In this document: in pieces, positions 8,154 through 17,448 of the stretch
How positions within the stretch are numbered: position 1 is the first letter of the stretch
How the letters are laid out: each line of letters begins with the position of its first letter
NCBI GenBank assembly: GCA_015233895.1
Contig: JADFXG010000001.1
Coordinates: forward strand, 248,001-312,000
From: Nitrospirota bacterium
GTDB lineage: Bacteria; Nitrospirota; Thermodesulfovibrionia; Thermodesulfovibrionales; Magnetobacteriaceae
DNA length: 64,000 nucleotides
Direction: 5' to 3'
Notes under the pieces: model-generated
Told to the model about the DNA's origin: nothing
Seen by the model: the letters and a program-made list of their open reading frames with translations, nothing else
The model's database searches: none
Made by a program: the position numbers and the translations under genes

Positions 8154-10940
8154 TTAACCTCCCATGTATCTGTTGCATATTTCAGAGGTTTCAAGAAGCG
8201 CTCGATTTAAGGAATTTTTGAAATCCAAAAGATCCACAAATCCCAGCACAGCTGAAATTGCCTGCAGTGCTGCTGTGTCTTCCCCAAGCGCTTTTTCGCC
8301 ACGCAACCGCAAAACCGTCTCAAGCTCTCTGTATAGAAGGTAATTTCCTATTAGCTTTATTGTTTCCACATGAGATAAAAAACCGTGACGGGTTAACCTT
8401 TTTAATGCCATAACCGTCCCCGGCACTATAATTGACGGCTCTTTAGATGAGTTTTTAAGCACAAGATACTGGCTCAGAAACTCAATGTCCTCAATACCGC
8501 CACTGTGAAGTTTTATGTTAAGCCCCTCATCGGGCTTTAACAGCTCCCGTCTGATTTTCTCCCGCATTGATATTATCTCAACAGCACTAATCACTGCTCC
8601 TCGCAGAGGGATAACCTCCCATTTCATGTTTAGAAATTCTCTTCTTAAATTAGAGTCTCCAGTAATTGGACGAGCCTTCACAAGGGCTTGTAACTCCCAA
8701 AAACGCGCCTTATTGAGGTAGTAGTCCTTTAGGCCGTTTATAGTATTTACAAGCTGTCCCTTTGAACCCTCTGCTCTCAGCCTTGTGTCAACCTTGTAAG
8801 TGTAACCCTCTTTTGTATAGGCTGTAAGTGTGCGCAGGATTTTTTGAGATGCCGCATTTATCCGTTCATCCTGAGCATCATCTGCTATAAACACGATGTC
8901 TAAGTCAGAGCCAAAGGTTAGTTCCCTGCCGCCAAATTTACCAAACCCTGCAACACATAGATTTAGCTCAGCCGCAGCGCTTCTTACAACTGCTCCCATT
9001 ACAGCATCAGCCACCCGGCTAAGTTCCTTAAGTGTACTGCCGGGAGTTTTCTTTCCTCGCATGTACATAATTCCAATACGGAGCTCCTCCATTTTCTTAA
9101 ATGCAGACACTGCCTCTGACACAGAACTCGTATTCTTAACCATATCTGATAGCTCCCTAACCATAACCGACAGTGGTTTTGTTAACTCCGTGCCGGATGA
9201 AAGCATATCCAGATATTTTCTGTCACCAATTACAATAGATGTCAGATACGGGCTCACTGCAAAAATCTCTACCAGAGTATTAATTAGCCACCGGTTTGAA
9301 TTAAAAAGTTCAAGATACGGCGGTGTTGCTACAAGGATTTCTGAAAATCTCCTGAGATTGCTAAATGCCATCTCAGGATTGGCTGATTGTAACGACAGCT
9401 CTGCAAAGACCGGCATTATAGCGTCCTGAAGTTTTCTGCTTTGAAGCGTTTGAAAGGAACTCATCGTCTCTCGTATCTTAGCAATACTGTGGTTTATATG
9501 TTCCGGGTTTTGGATTTGCATATCTGTTAGTTCATCAATAAGTTTTCCGGCTTTGTGTTTGTTAAATACTGTCTGTGTGGCAGAATCCTCATCTGACACA
9601 GCCTTTTGGGCTGTCCCAAACAGAGAATCGTAAATCTGCCGCACTTGATACCTATTGTTTTTGAGTGTGTCCAGAAATTCTCTTGTACCAACGTATCCCA
9701 TCTTCCGTGCTAAAGCCTCAAGCTGCTCTCTATCGGTTGGAAGTGAATGGCACTGAAGATCATCTAACATCTGAATACAATGCTCCAGTTTTCTCAGATA
9801 CAGGTAGTTATTGCATAAAATTGAGTAATCATCATATCCAATCAGGTTTTTTTGAGTCAACTTATGAAGAGCAACGAGAAGTCCTCTTTCCCTTAAAATC
9901 GGAGACTGTCCGCCATAGACAAGTTGAAGCGCTTGTGTAAAGAACTCTATTTCACGGATGCCTCCATATCCTTTCTTTATGTCTTTTTCGTCAAAGGTGA
10001 AGTCAATCTTGTTTTTGAGTTTTTTAATTTCATCAAATGAGCGTATATCAATGTATTTTCGATAGACAAAAGGAAGCGCCATTTCAAAAAAATCAGCGCT
10101 AAGAGCAAAATCCCCCGCAACATGCCTTGCCCTGATAAGAGCCAGCCGCTCCCACTCTCTGCCCCATGACTCATAGTACTGCTCATATGCGCCCAGTGAC
10201 ATTGCAAGCGCCCCTCTGCTGCCTTGTGGCCGCAGCCGCAAGTCAACACGATATACAAACCCGTCTGCCGTGTTTTGATTTAGGGCTTTACTAAGTCCTT
10301 CTACGACTTTACTGTAAAACTCATGATTGCTGATCCGGTTTGCCTTGATACCGCTTATATTTAATACACCGTCAGTGTACCCATCGGCTGTACCATAGAC
10401 ACAGATAAAATCCACATCGGAGCTATAATTAAGCTCATTTGCACCAAGTTTTCCCAAAGCAAGCACTGAAAACGCATCAGACTCCGGCTCTCCATGCTGC
10501 TTTATCAGATTTTCTTTAACCACTTTTAAGGCAGTCTCTGTAAGCACATCGGCCAGTGCACTTAACTCTTTCATAGAGGCTATCGTGCCGGTTCTGTTTG
10601 TCACATTGCGGAGCGTTATCAAAAGTAGATACCATTTTTTAAATTTTCTAAGCCTTGCATTTATCTCCATGTCAGGGAAAAATCCTGCCATCTCCGACAG
10701 CAGATATTCTCTGGTTACATCACATGCCGCATTTTTCAAAGAAAATACCAAAGACTCAGGCTCTTTTAGCGCATACACGGAAAGAAACTGGCTGTAACTA
10801 AAGACCATCGCAGTACTAAGTAACTCTTCATCGGAAAGTGATTCTGTTACATGAGGATGTTCCTTAAAAAACGCTTTTAAATTTCCATGCGCCCGTTTTG
10901 GATCAGGCGTGGTTAATGATAATTCGTTAATGTTTAACAT
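8154..10940 (-). CDS. glnE: Bifunctional glutamine synthetase adenylyltransferase/deadenylase
   Basis: A 928-residue regulator of nitrogen assimilation that adenylylates and deadenylylates glutamine synthetase in response to PII. Two nucleotidyltransferase domains are visible, each with the paired acidic metal-binding residues. The first contains ALGKLGANELNYSSDVDF (about residues 160-178). The second contains GFGKFGGRELTFGSDLDI (about 661-678). Helical regulatory regions lie between and after them. The length is close to the usual 940-950. Neither glnA nor glnB is adjacent. A palindromic repeat element lies upstream. Confidence 0.96.
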   Translation of the reverse strand: MLNINELSLTTPDPKRAHGNLKAFFKEHPHVTESLSDEELLSTAMVFSYSQFLSVYALKEPESLVFSLKNAACDVTREYLLSEMAGFFPDMEINARLRKFKKWYLLLITLRNVTNRTGTIASMKELSALADVLTETALKVVKENLIKQHGEPESDAFSVLALGKLGANELNYSSDVDFICVYGTADGYTDGVLNISGIKANRISNHEFYSKVVEGLSKALNQNTADGFVYRVDLRLRPQGSRGALAMSLGAYEQYYESWGREWERLALIRARHVAGDFALSADFFEMALPFVYRKYIDIRSFDEIKKLKNKIDFTFDEKDIKKGYGGIREIEFFTQALQLVYGGQSPILRERGLLVALHKLTQKNLIGYDDYSILCNNYLYLRKLEHCIQMLDDLQCHSLPTDREQLEALARKMGYVGTREFLDTLKNNRYQVRQIYDSLFGTAQKAVSDEDSATQTVFNKHKAGKLIDELTDMQIQNPEHINHSIAKIRETMSSFQTLQSRKLQDAIMPVFAELSLQSANPEMAFSNLRRFSEILVATPPYLELFNSNRWLINTLVEIFAVSPYLTSIVIGDRKYLDMLSSGTELTKPLSVMVRELSDMVKNTSSVSEAVSAFKKMEELRIGIMYMRGKKTPGSTLKELSRVADAVMGAVVRSAAAELNLCVAGFGKFGGRELTFGSDLDIVFIADDAQDERINAASQKILRTLTAYTKEGYTYKVDTRLRAEGSKGQLVNTINGLKDYYLNKARFWELQALVKARPITGDSNLRREFLNMKWEVIPLRGAVISAVEIISMREKIRRELLKPDEGLNIKLHSGGIEDIEFLSQYLVLKNSSKEPSIIVPGTVMALKRLTRHGFLSHVETIKLIGNYLLYRELETVLRLRGEKALGEDTAALQAISAVLGFVDLLDFKNSLNRALLETSEICNRYMGG

Positions 10941-10960
10941 TGATTTATAGAATCTGTTTT

Positions 10961-11143
10961 TGCGGGTGAAACTCGCAATTGAAACTTTTTAAGCGGCAGA
11001 ACGCCGGTTAAAAAATTCTAAATCAACAAGCACCAACCAGACATTATCCTAAAACATCCAATCGCTATAAAAAAACCTGAGGTCAAGGAGGCTAGCCTCC
11101 TTGTGGGAGAGGGTTTAAGGGAGAGGGCAAAGCCCTTTCCCTT
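10961..11143. repeat. Structured palindromic repeat element, copy A
   Basis: Four stems are visible in this intergenic stretch. Stem 1 is 7 bp (10961-10977, loop GAA). Stem 2 is TTTTTAA...TTAAAAA (10986-11014) with a G-G mismatch. Stem 3 is a perfect 20-base palindrome, CAAGGAGGCTAGCCTCCTTG (11084-11103). Stem 4 is 12 bp with one G-T pair (11117-11143). A second copy at 45382-45627 shares stems 1-3, with compensatory changes in stems 1 and 3. Both copies lie just downstream of the stop of a minus-strand operon. Confidence 0.75.
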
Positions 11144-11150
11144 ACTCAAT

Positions 11151-12005
11151 TTACCTCTGACCGTCCCACAGTCTGGGGTCAAGCACATCACGCAGACCCT
11201 CGCCAAGCAGGTTATATCCTAAAACGGTAATTAAAATAGCCATTCCCGGAAACACAGAAAGCCACCACGCTATTTCAAGGTTATCCTTACCGGCAGAGAG
11301 AATATTACCCCAGCTTGGAGTTGGAGGCTGTACGCCGATACCAAGAAAGCTAAGGGCAGATTCAACAAGAATGGCCCCTGCTATGCCAAGCACCGCTGAG
11401 ACAATGACAGGGGCAAGGGCATTGGGCAACATGTGTTTAATTATCAGTCTGAGGTCAGACGCTCCTATGCTCTTAGCAGAAAGAACAAATTCCCGGCTCT
11501 TTAGCGACAAAAACTCCGCCCTCACCAGCCGCGCCACACCCATCCACGACGTTAACCCTATCACAGCCATTATATTCCATATAGTTGAATCAAGAAAGGC
11601 AATTACCGCTAAAATCAAAAAAAACGTAGGGATTGCAAGCATAATATCCACAAAACGCATTATTACCCTGTCAACAAAAGAGCCATAAAATCCGGCTGCC
11701 GCACCTGCCGCTATCCCAGTTAAGGTGGCTAATCCCACAGAGACAAACCCCACAGAAAGTGAAATCCGGGCGCCATAGAGCATCCTGCTTAACACATCAC
11801 GGCCAAGATCGTCAGTGCCAAGAAGATGAGACATATCCGGAGCAGACAGGATGTGGTATCTGTCAATCGCCTCAGGATTATACGGACATATAAGGGGAGC
11901 AAATATAGCCGCCAGTGTCAGAAAGACAACCACCACACCCCCTGATATGGTAAGCACATTGAAACCGATTCGTTTTATGAATGTGTCTTTTAAAATTGCC
12001 GACAC
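11151..12005 (-). CDS. ABC transporter permease, OppC/DppC family
   Basis: An inner-membrane permease of 284 residues of the peptide/nickel importer class. It has an N-terminal helix, the typical LLGTDDLGRDVLSRMLYGAR segment after the first periplasmic loop, and an EAA-like cytoplasmic motif (SAKSIGASDLRLIIKHMLPN). The usual partners (OppB-type permease, ATPases, binding protein) are absent from both sides. The start is odd. The GTG at 12005 is only 1 base from an AAGGAG site that follows the radical SAM stop, while an ATT three codons later is better spaced. It is probably co-transcribed with the radical SAM gene, since their frames lie 5 bases apart. Confidence 0.9.
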   Translation of the reverse strand: MSAILKDTFIKRIGFNVLTISGGVVVVFLTLAAIFAPLICPYNPEAIDRYHILSAPDMSHLLGTDDLGRDVLSRMLYGARISLSVGFVSVGLATLTGIAAGAAAGFYGSFVDRVIMRFVDIMLAIPTFFLILAVIAFLDSTIWNIMAVIGLTSWMGVARLVRAEFLSLKSREFVLSAKSIGASDLRLIIKHMLPNALAPVIVSAVLGIAGAILVESALSFLGIGVQPPTPSWGNILSAGKDNLEIAWWLSVFPGMAILITVLGYNLLGEGLRDVLDPRLWDGQR

Positions 12006-12010
12006 TCCTT

Positions 12011-13513
12011 CTAACGGTTGTTAAGGTAGTTTCTGATAAATGACAACCCCTTTGAAGCAGCAGCTCTTAAACCCATGTCTTTCACAGCTTTTAAAGTGCC
12101 CACAGAGAGCGCTTTTTTAATCAACTTAACATTATTCCGTCTGTCAACCATCTTCTCAGCAGCAAGAGCCAGTTCCCGAAACCGCTCATGTGATATGTGA
12201 GAGCAAAAGTGGTTAGCGGGACTCTGATGGTTATACAGTGAGACGTCAAAGTCATCGTCCACAAGGCCGCGCTCCTTACAGGTGGTAAACAGCTCAGTGC
12301 CGGGATACGGTGTGAATATGCTGTAAGAGACGGCATCGCTGTCTATTGTCTCTATTGCTGTAATGGTATCTTTCAGAGTCTCTTCAGTTTCATCCGGGAA
12401 ACCTATCATAAAAAATGTCTGCACTTCAATACCATGCGACCGTATCAGCTTAGAGGCATTATAGGCATCTTCTATGGTGATGTTTTTCCGGATTTTTTTC
12501 AGCATTTCATTATTGCCGGACTCTATTCCGATTTGAATAACAAAGCAGCCGGCTTTTTTCATTCTGGAGACGATTTCATCATCAATAAGCCTGACATGGA
12601 TTTCACAGCCCCACTTAATGTCCGGGCAGCAGGCTGAGATGGCATCAGTGAGCTCATATATGTACTTGCGTTGGACACCGAATGTGTCGTCATCAAATCT
12701 GATGACGTTAAGGCCAAGTTTTCTGAGTTCTGAGATTTCTGCAGCAACGTTTTCTGGGCTCCGAAATCTAACCTTTGTGCTCCACAGGTAGCGAGAGCCG
12801 CAAAACAGACAGTTATTCGGACAGCCCCGTGTGGCAAATATAGATTTAAATGCCGACAGCTGATACTTGTCATAGTCTTTAAGTACATCTTTAGCGCTTT
12901 GATGTGGAAACGGCAGTGTGTCAAGGTCCTGGATGTATGCTCTGGGAGGAGTCACCGATATAATCCCGTTTTTTCTGTACATTAGTCCGTTTACCGTGTC
13001 AAGGCTTTCTCCGGACTGTAATTTTTTCAGAAAATCAACCAGTGTCTCTTCTCCCTCGCCAACAGCAATGGCATCAATATCCTGGCACTTGAACACATCC
13101 TTCCCCACCATTGTGGGATGAGGCCCTCCGACAATTACCACGGTTTTAGGGTTTATGTCCTTAGCTATTTTAGCTACTGTGCGTGCCGAGGCAAAGTTCT
13201 GGCTTTTGGTAGTAATCCCTATCACATCCGGGCGGTACGAGGAGATTGTTTTTTTGACCTCCTGCCACACGTTGTATTCAGTGTCTTTTAGGTTATTTAA
13301 ATAATTTCTGTAGCCTGTGCCAGCCAGAAAACTGACCTGCATGATTTCAGCATTTGGGTTGAAATCGGCATTATAGGCCATAACGTCCCAGTTGGTATCA
13401 CGTTTTACTGTGGCAGAAAGATAGCCAAGAGAAAGAGGAAATATCTCAAGTGCGTATGTATCCTTGTACAGCCTGTAAAAAGGCGGCTCTATTAATAAGA
13501 GTTTTTTACTCAT
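12011..13513 (-). CDS. B12-binding domain radical SAM protein
   Basis: A 500-residue enzyme of the cobalamin-dependent radical SAM class. The N-terminal half resembles a B12-binding Rossmann fold (RPDVIGITTKSQNFASA; VVIVGGPHPTMVG). The radical SAM domain follows with the cluster motif CPNNCLFC (CxxxCxxC), and a characteristic ECEIHVRLID-like/IGIESGN region then leads into the C-terminal half. Family members catalyse methylations and rearrangements in lipid, hopanoid, bacteriochlorophyll or natural-product metabolism. The substrate here cannot be assigned. The only co-directional neighbour is an OppC-type permease. Confidence 0.9.
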   Translation of the reverse strand: MSKKLLLIEPPFYRLYKDTYALEIFPLSLGYLSATVKRDTNWDVMAYNADFNPNAEIMQVSFLAGTGYRNYLNNLKDTEYNVWQEVKKTISSYRPDVIGITTKSQNFASARTVAKIAKDINPKTVVIVGGPHPTMVGKDVFKCQDIDAIAVGEGEETLVDFLKKLQSGESLDTVNGLMYRKNGIISVTPPRAYIQDLDTLPFPHQSAKDVLKDYDKYQLSAFKSIFATRGCPNNCLFCGSRYLWSTKVRFRSPENVAAEISELRKLGLNVIRFDDDTFGVQRKYIYELTDAISACCPDIKWGCEIHVRLIDDEIVSRMKKAGCFVIQIGIESGNNEMLKKIRKNITIEDAYNASKLIRSHGIEVQTFFMIGFPDETEETLKDTITAIETIDSDAVSYSIFTPYPGTELFTTCKERGLVDDDFDVSLYNHQSPANHFCSHISHERFRELALAAEKMVDRRNNVKLIKKALSVGTLKAVKDMGLRAAASKGLSFIRNYLNNR

Positions 13514-13624
13514 CGGAAAAGACTAACTTATTTTACGGCTTTGTGTCAATTTCATTTGACTGTTAATTCACATTACGACAAAGTCACGTTTTTTTTAGTC
13601 AAATTTTGCTAATATATCATACTT

Positions 13625-14701
13625 GTGGAATTCAAAGTCAAACTCATAGAAAAATACATAGTTAAAGAGATTTTTAACAACTTTGTGTTAAGCCTTCTTG
13701 CGTTTAATCTGGTTCTAATGATGGAGAGGATACTGAAGTTCAGTATGCTGCTGTCCGGAGTGGGAGCAACTTTGATGGATTTTGCCGGCATTATAGTGTT
13801 GATTCAACCGCAACTGTTTTTGCTGACTATCCCTATGTCTCTAATGGCAGCAGTATTGTTTACCTACGGGAGGCTTAAGTCTGACAACGAGCTTACAATT
13901 TTACGCACCTCAGGGATGTCCTTTGTTTCTATTTCAAGACCAGTGTTTGCTTTCGGTATCCTGTGTTTTCTTTTAAGCCTCTTTAACAGCTTTTATCTGG
14001 GGCCTGAAACAGCTAAAGAGCTTCGCACAAAAATCACAGAACTGATTACCACAAAATCCCCAAGAGCTATCAGAGAGGGAAATTTCTATTCGCTCTTTAA
14101 AGACGTTGTTATACTGGTAAAAAAGAAACCGTCTGAAGACACACTTAACGAGATTTTTATCTACGATAAGAGAGACCCCACCCGTCCCTGCACAATTTTT
14201 GCTAAAGAGGGAAAGATATCGGTTTACGCAGGCACTAAAATAGGGTTTAATCTTAAAGAGGGAGAAGTGTATATTACTGATGAGACTGATATAACAAAAA
14301 TAACCTTTGCTAACTACAATATGATACTGACTATGACCCCTCAGGTCAACTCCCAGATAAGCGAACTGACCCCGTTTGAGGTTCTAAAGAGAGCTAAGGA
14401 GACTAAGGGTGAGGAAAGAGTCCAGGTTTTTTTAGAGTTTCACAGAAGACTGGCACTGCCTCTGATTGTGCTTATTCTTAGCGCACTTGCCCCATCAATT
14501 GCGTTCCTTTCCAAAAAAACCGGCAGACTAGGTGAGCTAAGCCTTGCCATGGTGGTATTTCTGCTGTATTACAGCAGCCTGATTTATTTTGAGAAACTTG
14601 CCCGCACCGGCAAACTCCCACACTATGTAAGCGGATGGCTCCCTCTTACAGCCCTCCTGATTTTCACTTCTGTCTTCTTTATCAGGGCCCTCAGACGATG
14701 A
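13625..14701 (+). CDS. lptF: LPS export system permease LptF
   Basis: An inner-membrane subunit (358 residues) of the LptB2FG transporter that extracts lipopolysaccharide and passes it to the periplasmic bridge. It shows the YjgP/YjgQ layout. N-terminal helices carry the cytoplasmic coupling motif (YGRLKSDNELTILRTSGMS), a periplasmic beta-jellyroll region occupies about residues 125-260, and three C-terminal helices follow. The start is a GTG with no clear ribosome site. Its stop overlaps the start of the next gene (ATGA, 14698-14701). The F/G assignment of the two paralogues rests on order and general resemblance. Confidence 0.9.
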   Translation: MEFKVKLIEKYIVKEIFNNFVLSLLAFNLVLMMERILKFSMLLSGVGATLMDFAGIIVLIQPQLFLLTIPMSLMAAVLFTYGRLKSDNELTILRTSGMSFVSISRPVFAFGILCFLLSLFNSFYLGPETAKELRTKITELITTKSPRAIREGNFYSLFKDVVILVKKKPSEDTLNEIFIYDKRDPTRPCTIFAKEGKISVYAGTKIGFNLKEGEVYITDETDITKITFANYNMILTMTPQVNSQISELTPFEVLKRAKETKGEERVQVFLEFHRRLALPLIVLILSALAPSIAFLSKKTGRLGELSLAMVVFLLYYSSLIYFEKLARTGKLPHYVSGWLPLTALLIFTSVFFIRALRR

Positions 14702-15762
14702 AAATCCTCATCCGGCAATATGTTAAGGAGACCGTCTCGGTTATTTTTATAGTCTCGCTTGCACTTTCCTTTTTGATTGCCATGTTTGAGGTTATTGATA
14801 AACTTGATAAGCTTGTCAAGTTTTCGCCCGGCTTCAACGATTTTGCCCTGTACTGGGTTTATGTACTGCCAAGGTACTTAAAATATCTGCTCCCTATGGC
14901 TGTTCTGATGGCTGTGCTTATCGTCTTTGGCCAGGCGTCTAAGTTAGGTGAACTCGTTGCTGTTAAAGCCTCCGGGGGAAGGTTAAAGAGGCTGTTTCTG
15001 CCTGTTATTGTGTTGGCTCTGCTTGTTTCTTTTGTTGATTTTGCCGTTGATGAGCTTATTGCAGCTAAATTTAATTTTTATGCCAACAACCTGCTTTTTA
15101 AAATTAAAAATAAAAAACAACGTTTGATTTATAAAACAGAGGATGTCTGGTTTATGGAAAAAAAGGATATGATAATTAATGCCGCTTTATATCAGCCGGA
15201 GGATAAATCTCTAAATGATGTCAGCGTGTTTGTAACTAATGGCGGTAAGCTGGTTGAAATAATAAAATCCAAACGCTGCTACTTCAAAGATAACATGTGG
15301 GTTATGGATGATGCGTTAAAATATGACCTCCGTACAATGAGTGCTTCAAAAGTCAAAGATTTACATTTTGAAAATTTCAAAACCACTAACATCTATGACG
15401 ATAGCGTCATGATTTCTGATGAAATGCACTTTTTAGACCTCTACAGATACAATCTTAGGCTGAAAGCCGCCGGTTATAACAACCAGCGGGTGCTGGTTGA
15501 CTTAAATGCAAAGCTCTCGTATCCGTTTACGTGCATGGTTATGGTGCTTCTGGGTTTAGCCATCTCAGCACGGTTTAAGATGGGAGGTAACATAATTAAT
15601 GTGGGGCTTTCTATCGCCATAAGCCTGATATACTGGATTTTCTTTGCCATGGCAATATCTTTGGGATATTCAGGGATTTTACCGGCTTTGCTCTCTGCAT
15701 GGCTGATTCCAGTCTCATTTGGAGCTGTTGCAGCCTATTTTTTTAACAAAATACCGGAATAA
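14698..15762 (+). CDS. lptG: LPS export system permease LptG
   Basis: The second permease of the LptB2FG complex, 354 residues. It has N-terminal helices, a coupling segment (FGQASKLGELVAVKASGGRL), a periplasmic region (about 95-260) and three C-terminal helices. The open frame begins earlier at 14635 inside lptF, but the ATG at 14698 overlaps the lptF stop by 4 bases and gives the expected N-terminus (MKILIRQYVKE), so it is chosen. The partner ATPase LptB is not in the window, which is common. Confidence 0.93.
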   Translation: MKILIRQYVKETVSVIFIVSLALSFLIAMFEVIDKLDKLVKFSPGFNDFALYWVYVLPRYLKYLLPMAVLMAVLIVFGQASKLGELVAVKASGGRLKRLFLPVIVLALLVSFVDFAVDELIAAKFNFYANNLLFKIKNKKQRLIYKTEDVWFMEKKDMIINAALYQPEDKSLNDVSVFVTNGGKLVEIIKSKRCYFKDNMWVMDDALKYDLRTMSASKVKDLHFENFKTTNIYDDSVMISDEMHFLDLYRYNLRLKAAGYNNQRVLVDLNAKLSYPFTCMVMVLLGLAISARFKMGGNIINVGLSIAISLIYWIFFAMAISLGYSGILPALLSAWLIPVSFGAVAAYFFNKIPE

Positions 15763-15773
15763 TTTTACAATAT

Positions 15774-15800
15774 TTGACAATTTAATCAGAATGTTATAAC
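15774..15800 (+). promoter_or_regulatory. Possible promoter for the cheV cluster
   Basis: TTGACA (15774-15779) is perfect and TATAAC (15795-15800) is close to consensus, but the spacer is only 15 bases. It lies about 45 bases upstream of the cheV start, after lptG. Confidence 0.35.
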
Positions 15801-15846
15801 GTATTTATGTTGTGGCAAAGCAGCATAGTAAGCAAGGAGGTGCCTG

Positions 15847-16806
15847 ATGGCGCATGGGATCGGTGCTTTACCTGAAGTACTAAAGGTGGGCACAAACGAG
15901 ATGGAGCTGGTTGTATTTAAAATGTTTACAAACCGTGAAAGCGGACAGATGGAAACCAGGATATATGGAGTTAACGTAGCAAAGGTGCGTGAGATAATCC
16001 CTATGCCTCAGGTAACAACGGTGCCGGATACCCCTAATTACGCTGATTCTATGGCAGAGGTCAGAGGAGAGGTTATTCCAATTGTGGACTTGGGACGATG
16101 GATGAAGTTAGTTTTGCCGGATATTGAAATACGGCCAAAAGTGATTGTGCTTGAAATGCTTGGAACAACGGTTGGAATGGTAGTGCATGATGTGGAGAGA
16201 ATCAGACGGATTAAGTGGGATATGATAAAGCCTCCACCACAGCTTTTGCAATCTAAGCACGGCGGCAAGATAACCGGAGTTACAAAGATAGATGAGGGCG
16301 ATGGACTTCTTCTTATTCTGGACCTTGAGAGCGTTATACAAGACATTGGGGCATTGGTGCCAAAGGCCGGAATATCAATGGATGATGTACGGAAAATGGA
16401 AAAGAAAAAGTTAAGCGGCAATGTTTTAATAGTAGATGATTCATCGGTAGCACGGCGGATTTTAAAAGATACCCTTGAAAACACCGGCTTAAGTATAATG
16501 GAGGCAGTGGACGGTAAGCAGGCTCTCAACCTTCTTTTTGATTTTCAGAAAAAAATAGGAGACCAACCCATCGAGAGTTTTATCAACCTGATAATCTCAG
16601 ACGTTGAAATGCCAGAGATGGATGGCCTCACTTTTACAAAAAACGTCAAGAGCAACCCGTTGTTACAGAAAATTCCAATCATAGTAAACACATCGTTAAG
16701 CGGAGCAGAAAACAAGGAAAAAGCCAAGATTGTTGGGGCTGAGGGCTACCTTATAAAGTTTGATGTAGCAAATTTAATATCGGAGGTTTCGCGGTTTTTT
16801 AAATAA
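15847..16806 (+). CDS. cheV: Chemotaxis protein CheV (CheW-receiver fusion)
   Basis: A 319-residue coupling protein that links chemoreceptors to CheA and can be phosphorylated to adjust signalling. Residues about 20-175 form a CheW domain (VREIIPMPQVTTVPDTPNYA; GEVIPIVDLG). Residues about 193-319 form a receiver domain with the acidic pair in IVDDSS, the phospho-acceptor Asp in SDVEMPEMDG (D252) and the conserved Lys in GYLIKFD. A strong ribosome site (AGGAGGTG, 15835-15842) precedes the ATG. It leads a cluster with a chemoreceptor and CheW; CheA, CheY and CheR/B lie elsewhere. Confidence 0.93.
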   Translation: MAHGIGALPEVLKVGTNEMELVVFKMFTNRESGQMETRIYGVNVAKVREIIPMPQVTTVPDTPNYADSMAEVRGEVIPIVDLGRWMKLVLPDIEIRPKVIVLEMLGTTVGMVVHDVERIRRIKWDMIKPPPQLLQSKHGGKITGVTKIDEGDGLLLILDLESVIQDIGALVPKAGISMDDVRKMEKKKLSGNVLIVDDSSVARRILKDTLENTGLSIMEAVDGKQALNLLFDFQKKIGDQPIESFINLIISDVEMPEMDGLTFTKNVKSNPLLQKIPIIVNTSLSGAENKEKAKIVGAEGYLIKFDVANLISEVSRFFK

Positions 16807-16821
16807 CTGAGGTGACAAACG

Positions 16822-17448
16822 ATGAAAAAAGGACCCATGATAGAAAAGGACAGTTTTGCTCTTATTGGTAAAGAGATGAAGAGGGAGTTTGACCCTTTTC
16901 ATTTGCCAATAGTGAAGCGAATAATTCATGCCACGGGTGATTTTCAATTTGAAGATACAATAAGATTTCATCCTGATGCAGTAAAAAGCGGTGTGGAGGC
17001 AATAAGACGGGGACTGGACATTGTGGTTGATGTTAAAATGGTTGCAGCCGGTATAAACCAAAAAGCGCTTAGTAAATTTGGTGGTAATGTGGTGTGCAGG
17101 ATTTCAGATGAAGAGGTCGAAGAGACAGCCATGAAGTTTTCATTAACCAGAGCTGAGGCTGCCTTTGAGTTGATTCTGTCTGAGGGTTGTGCTTCAAACA
17201 TCGGCATAATTGCCATTGGCAATGCACCAACGGCACTAATAAAAACTATGGAAATTATAGATGCGGGAAGGTTCTCACCAGCACTGGTTATTGGCGTACC
17301 AGTAGGGTTTGTAAAGGCTGAGGAGTCAAAAGATATGCTTTCCCAAAAAAACTACCCATTTATTACTTGTCTGGGCAAAAAGGGGGGCTCTCCGGTTGCT
17401 GCTGCAATCATAAATGCCCTCATTATTCTTGCCTGCGAAAATAAATAA
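16822..17448 (+). CDS. cbiC: Precorrin-8X / cobalt-precorrin-8 methylmutase
   Basis: A cobalamin-biosynthesis enzyme of 208 residues that moves a methyl group from C-11 to C-12 of precorrin-8 to give hydrogenobyrinate (or the cobalt form). The catalytic His lies in the conserved RIIHATGDF motif near residue 35. FHPDAV, DVKMVAAGI, ALIKTMEI and the C-terminal GKKGGSPVAAAIINAL segment also fit CobH/CbiC. It sits 15 bases after cheV and before the chemoreceptor, with no other corrin gene in the window. Whether it is cobH (aerobic) or cbiC (anaerobic) cannot be told from the sequence; cbiC is assumed from the apparently anaerobic context. Confidence 0.92.
   Translation: MKKGPMIEKDSFALIGKEMKREFDPFHLPIVKRIIHATGDFQFEDTIRFHPDAVKSGVEAIRRGLDIVVDVKMVAAGINQKALSKFGGNVVCRISDEEVEETAMKFSLTRAEAAFELILSEGCASNIGIIAIGNAPTALIKTMEIIDAGRFSPALVIGVPVGFVKAEESKDMLSQKNYPFITCLGKKGGSPVAAAIINALIILACENK

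Noticed and set aside
8896-9429. 177-residue open frame antisense to glnE
   Set aside because: It is fully inside glnE, has no recognisable domain or ribosome site, and its residue pattern follows from the glnE codons.
11117-11143. 12-bp stem after the OppC-type gene as an intrinsic terminator
   Set aside because: On the minus strand it contains an A-C mismatch and is not followed by a T-run. It is kept only as part of the repeat element.
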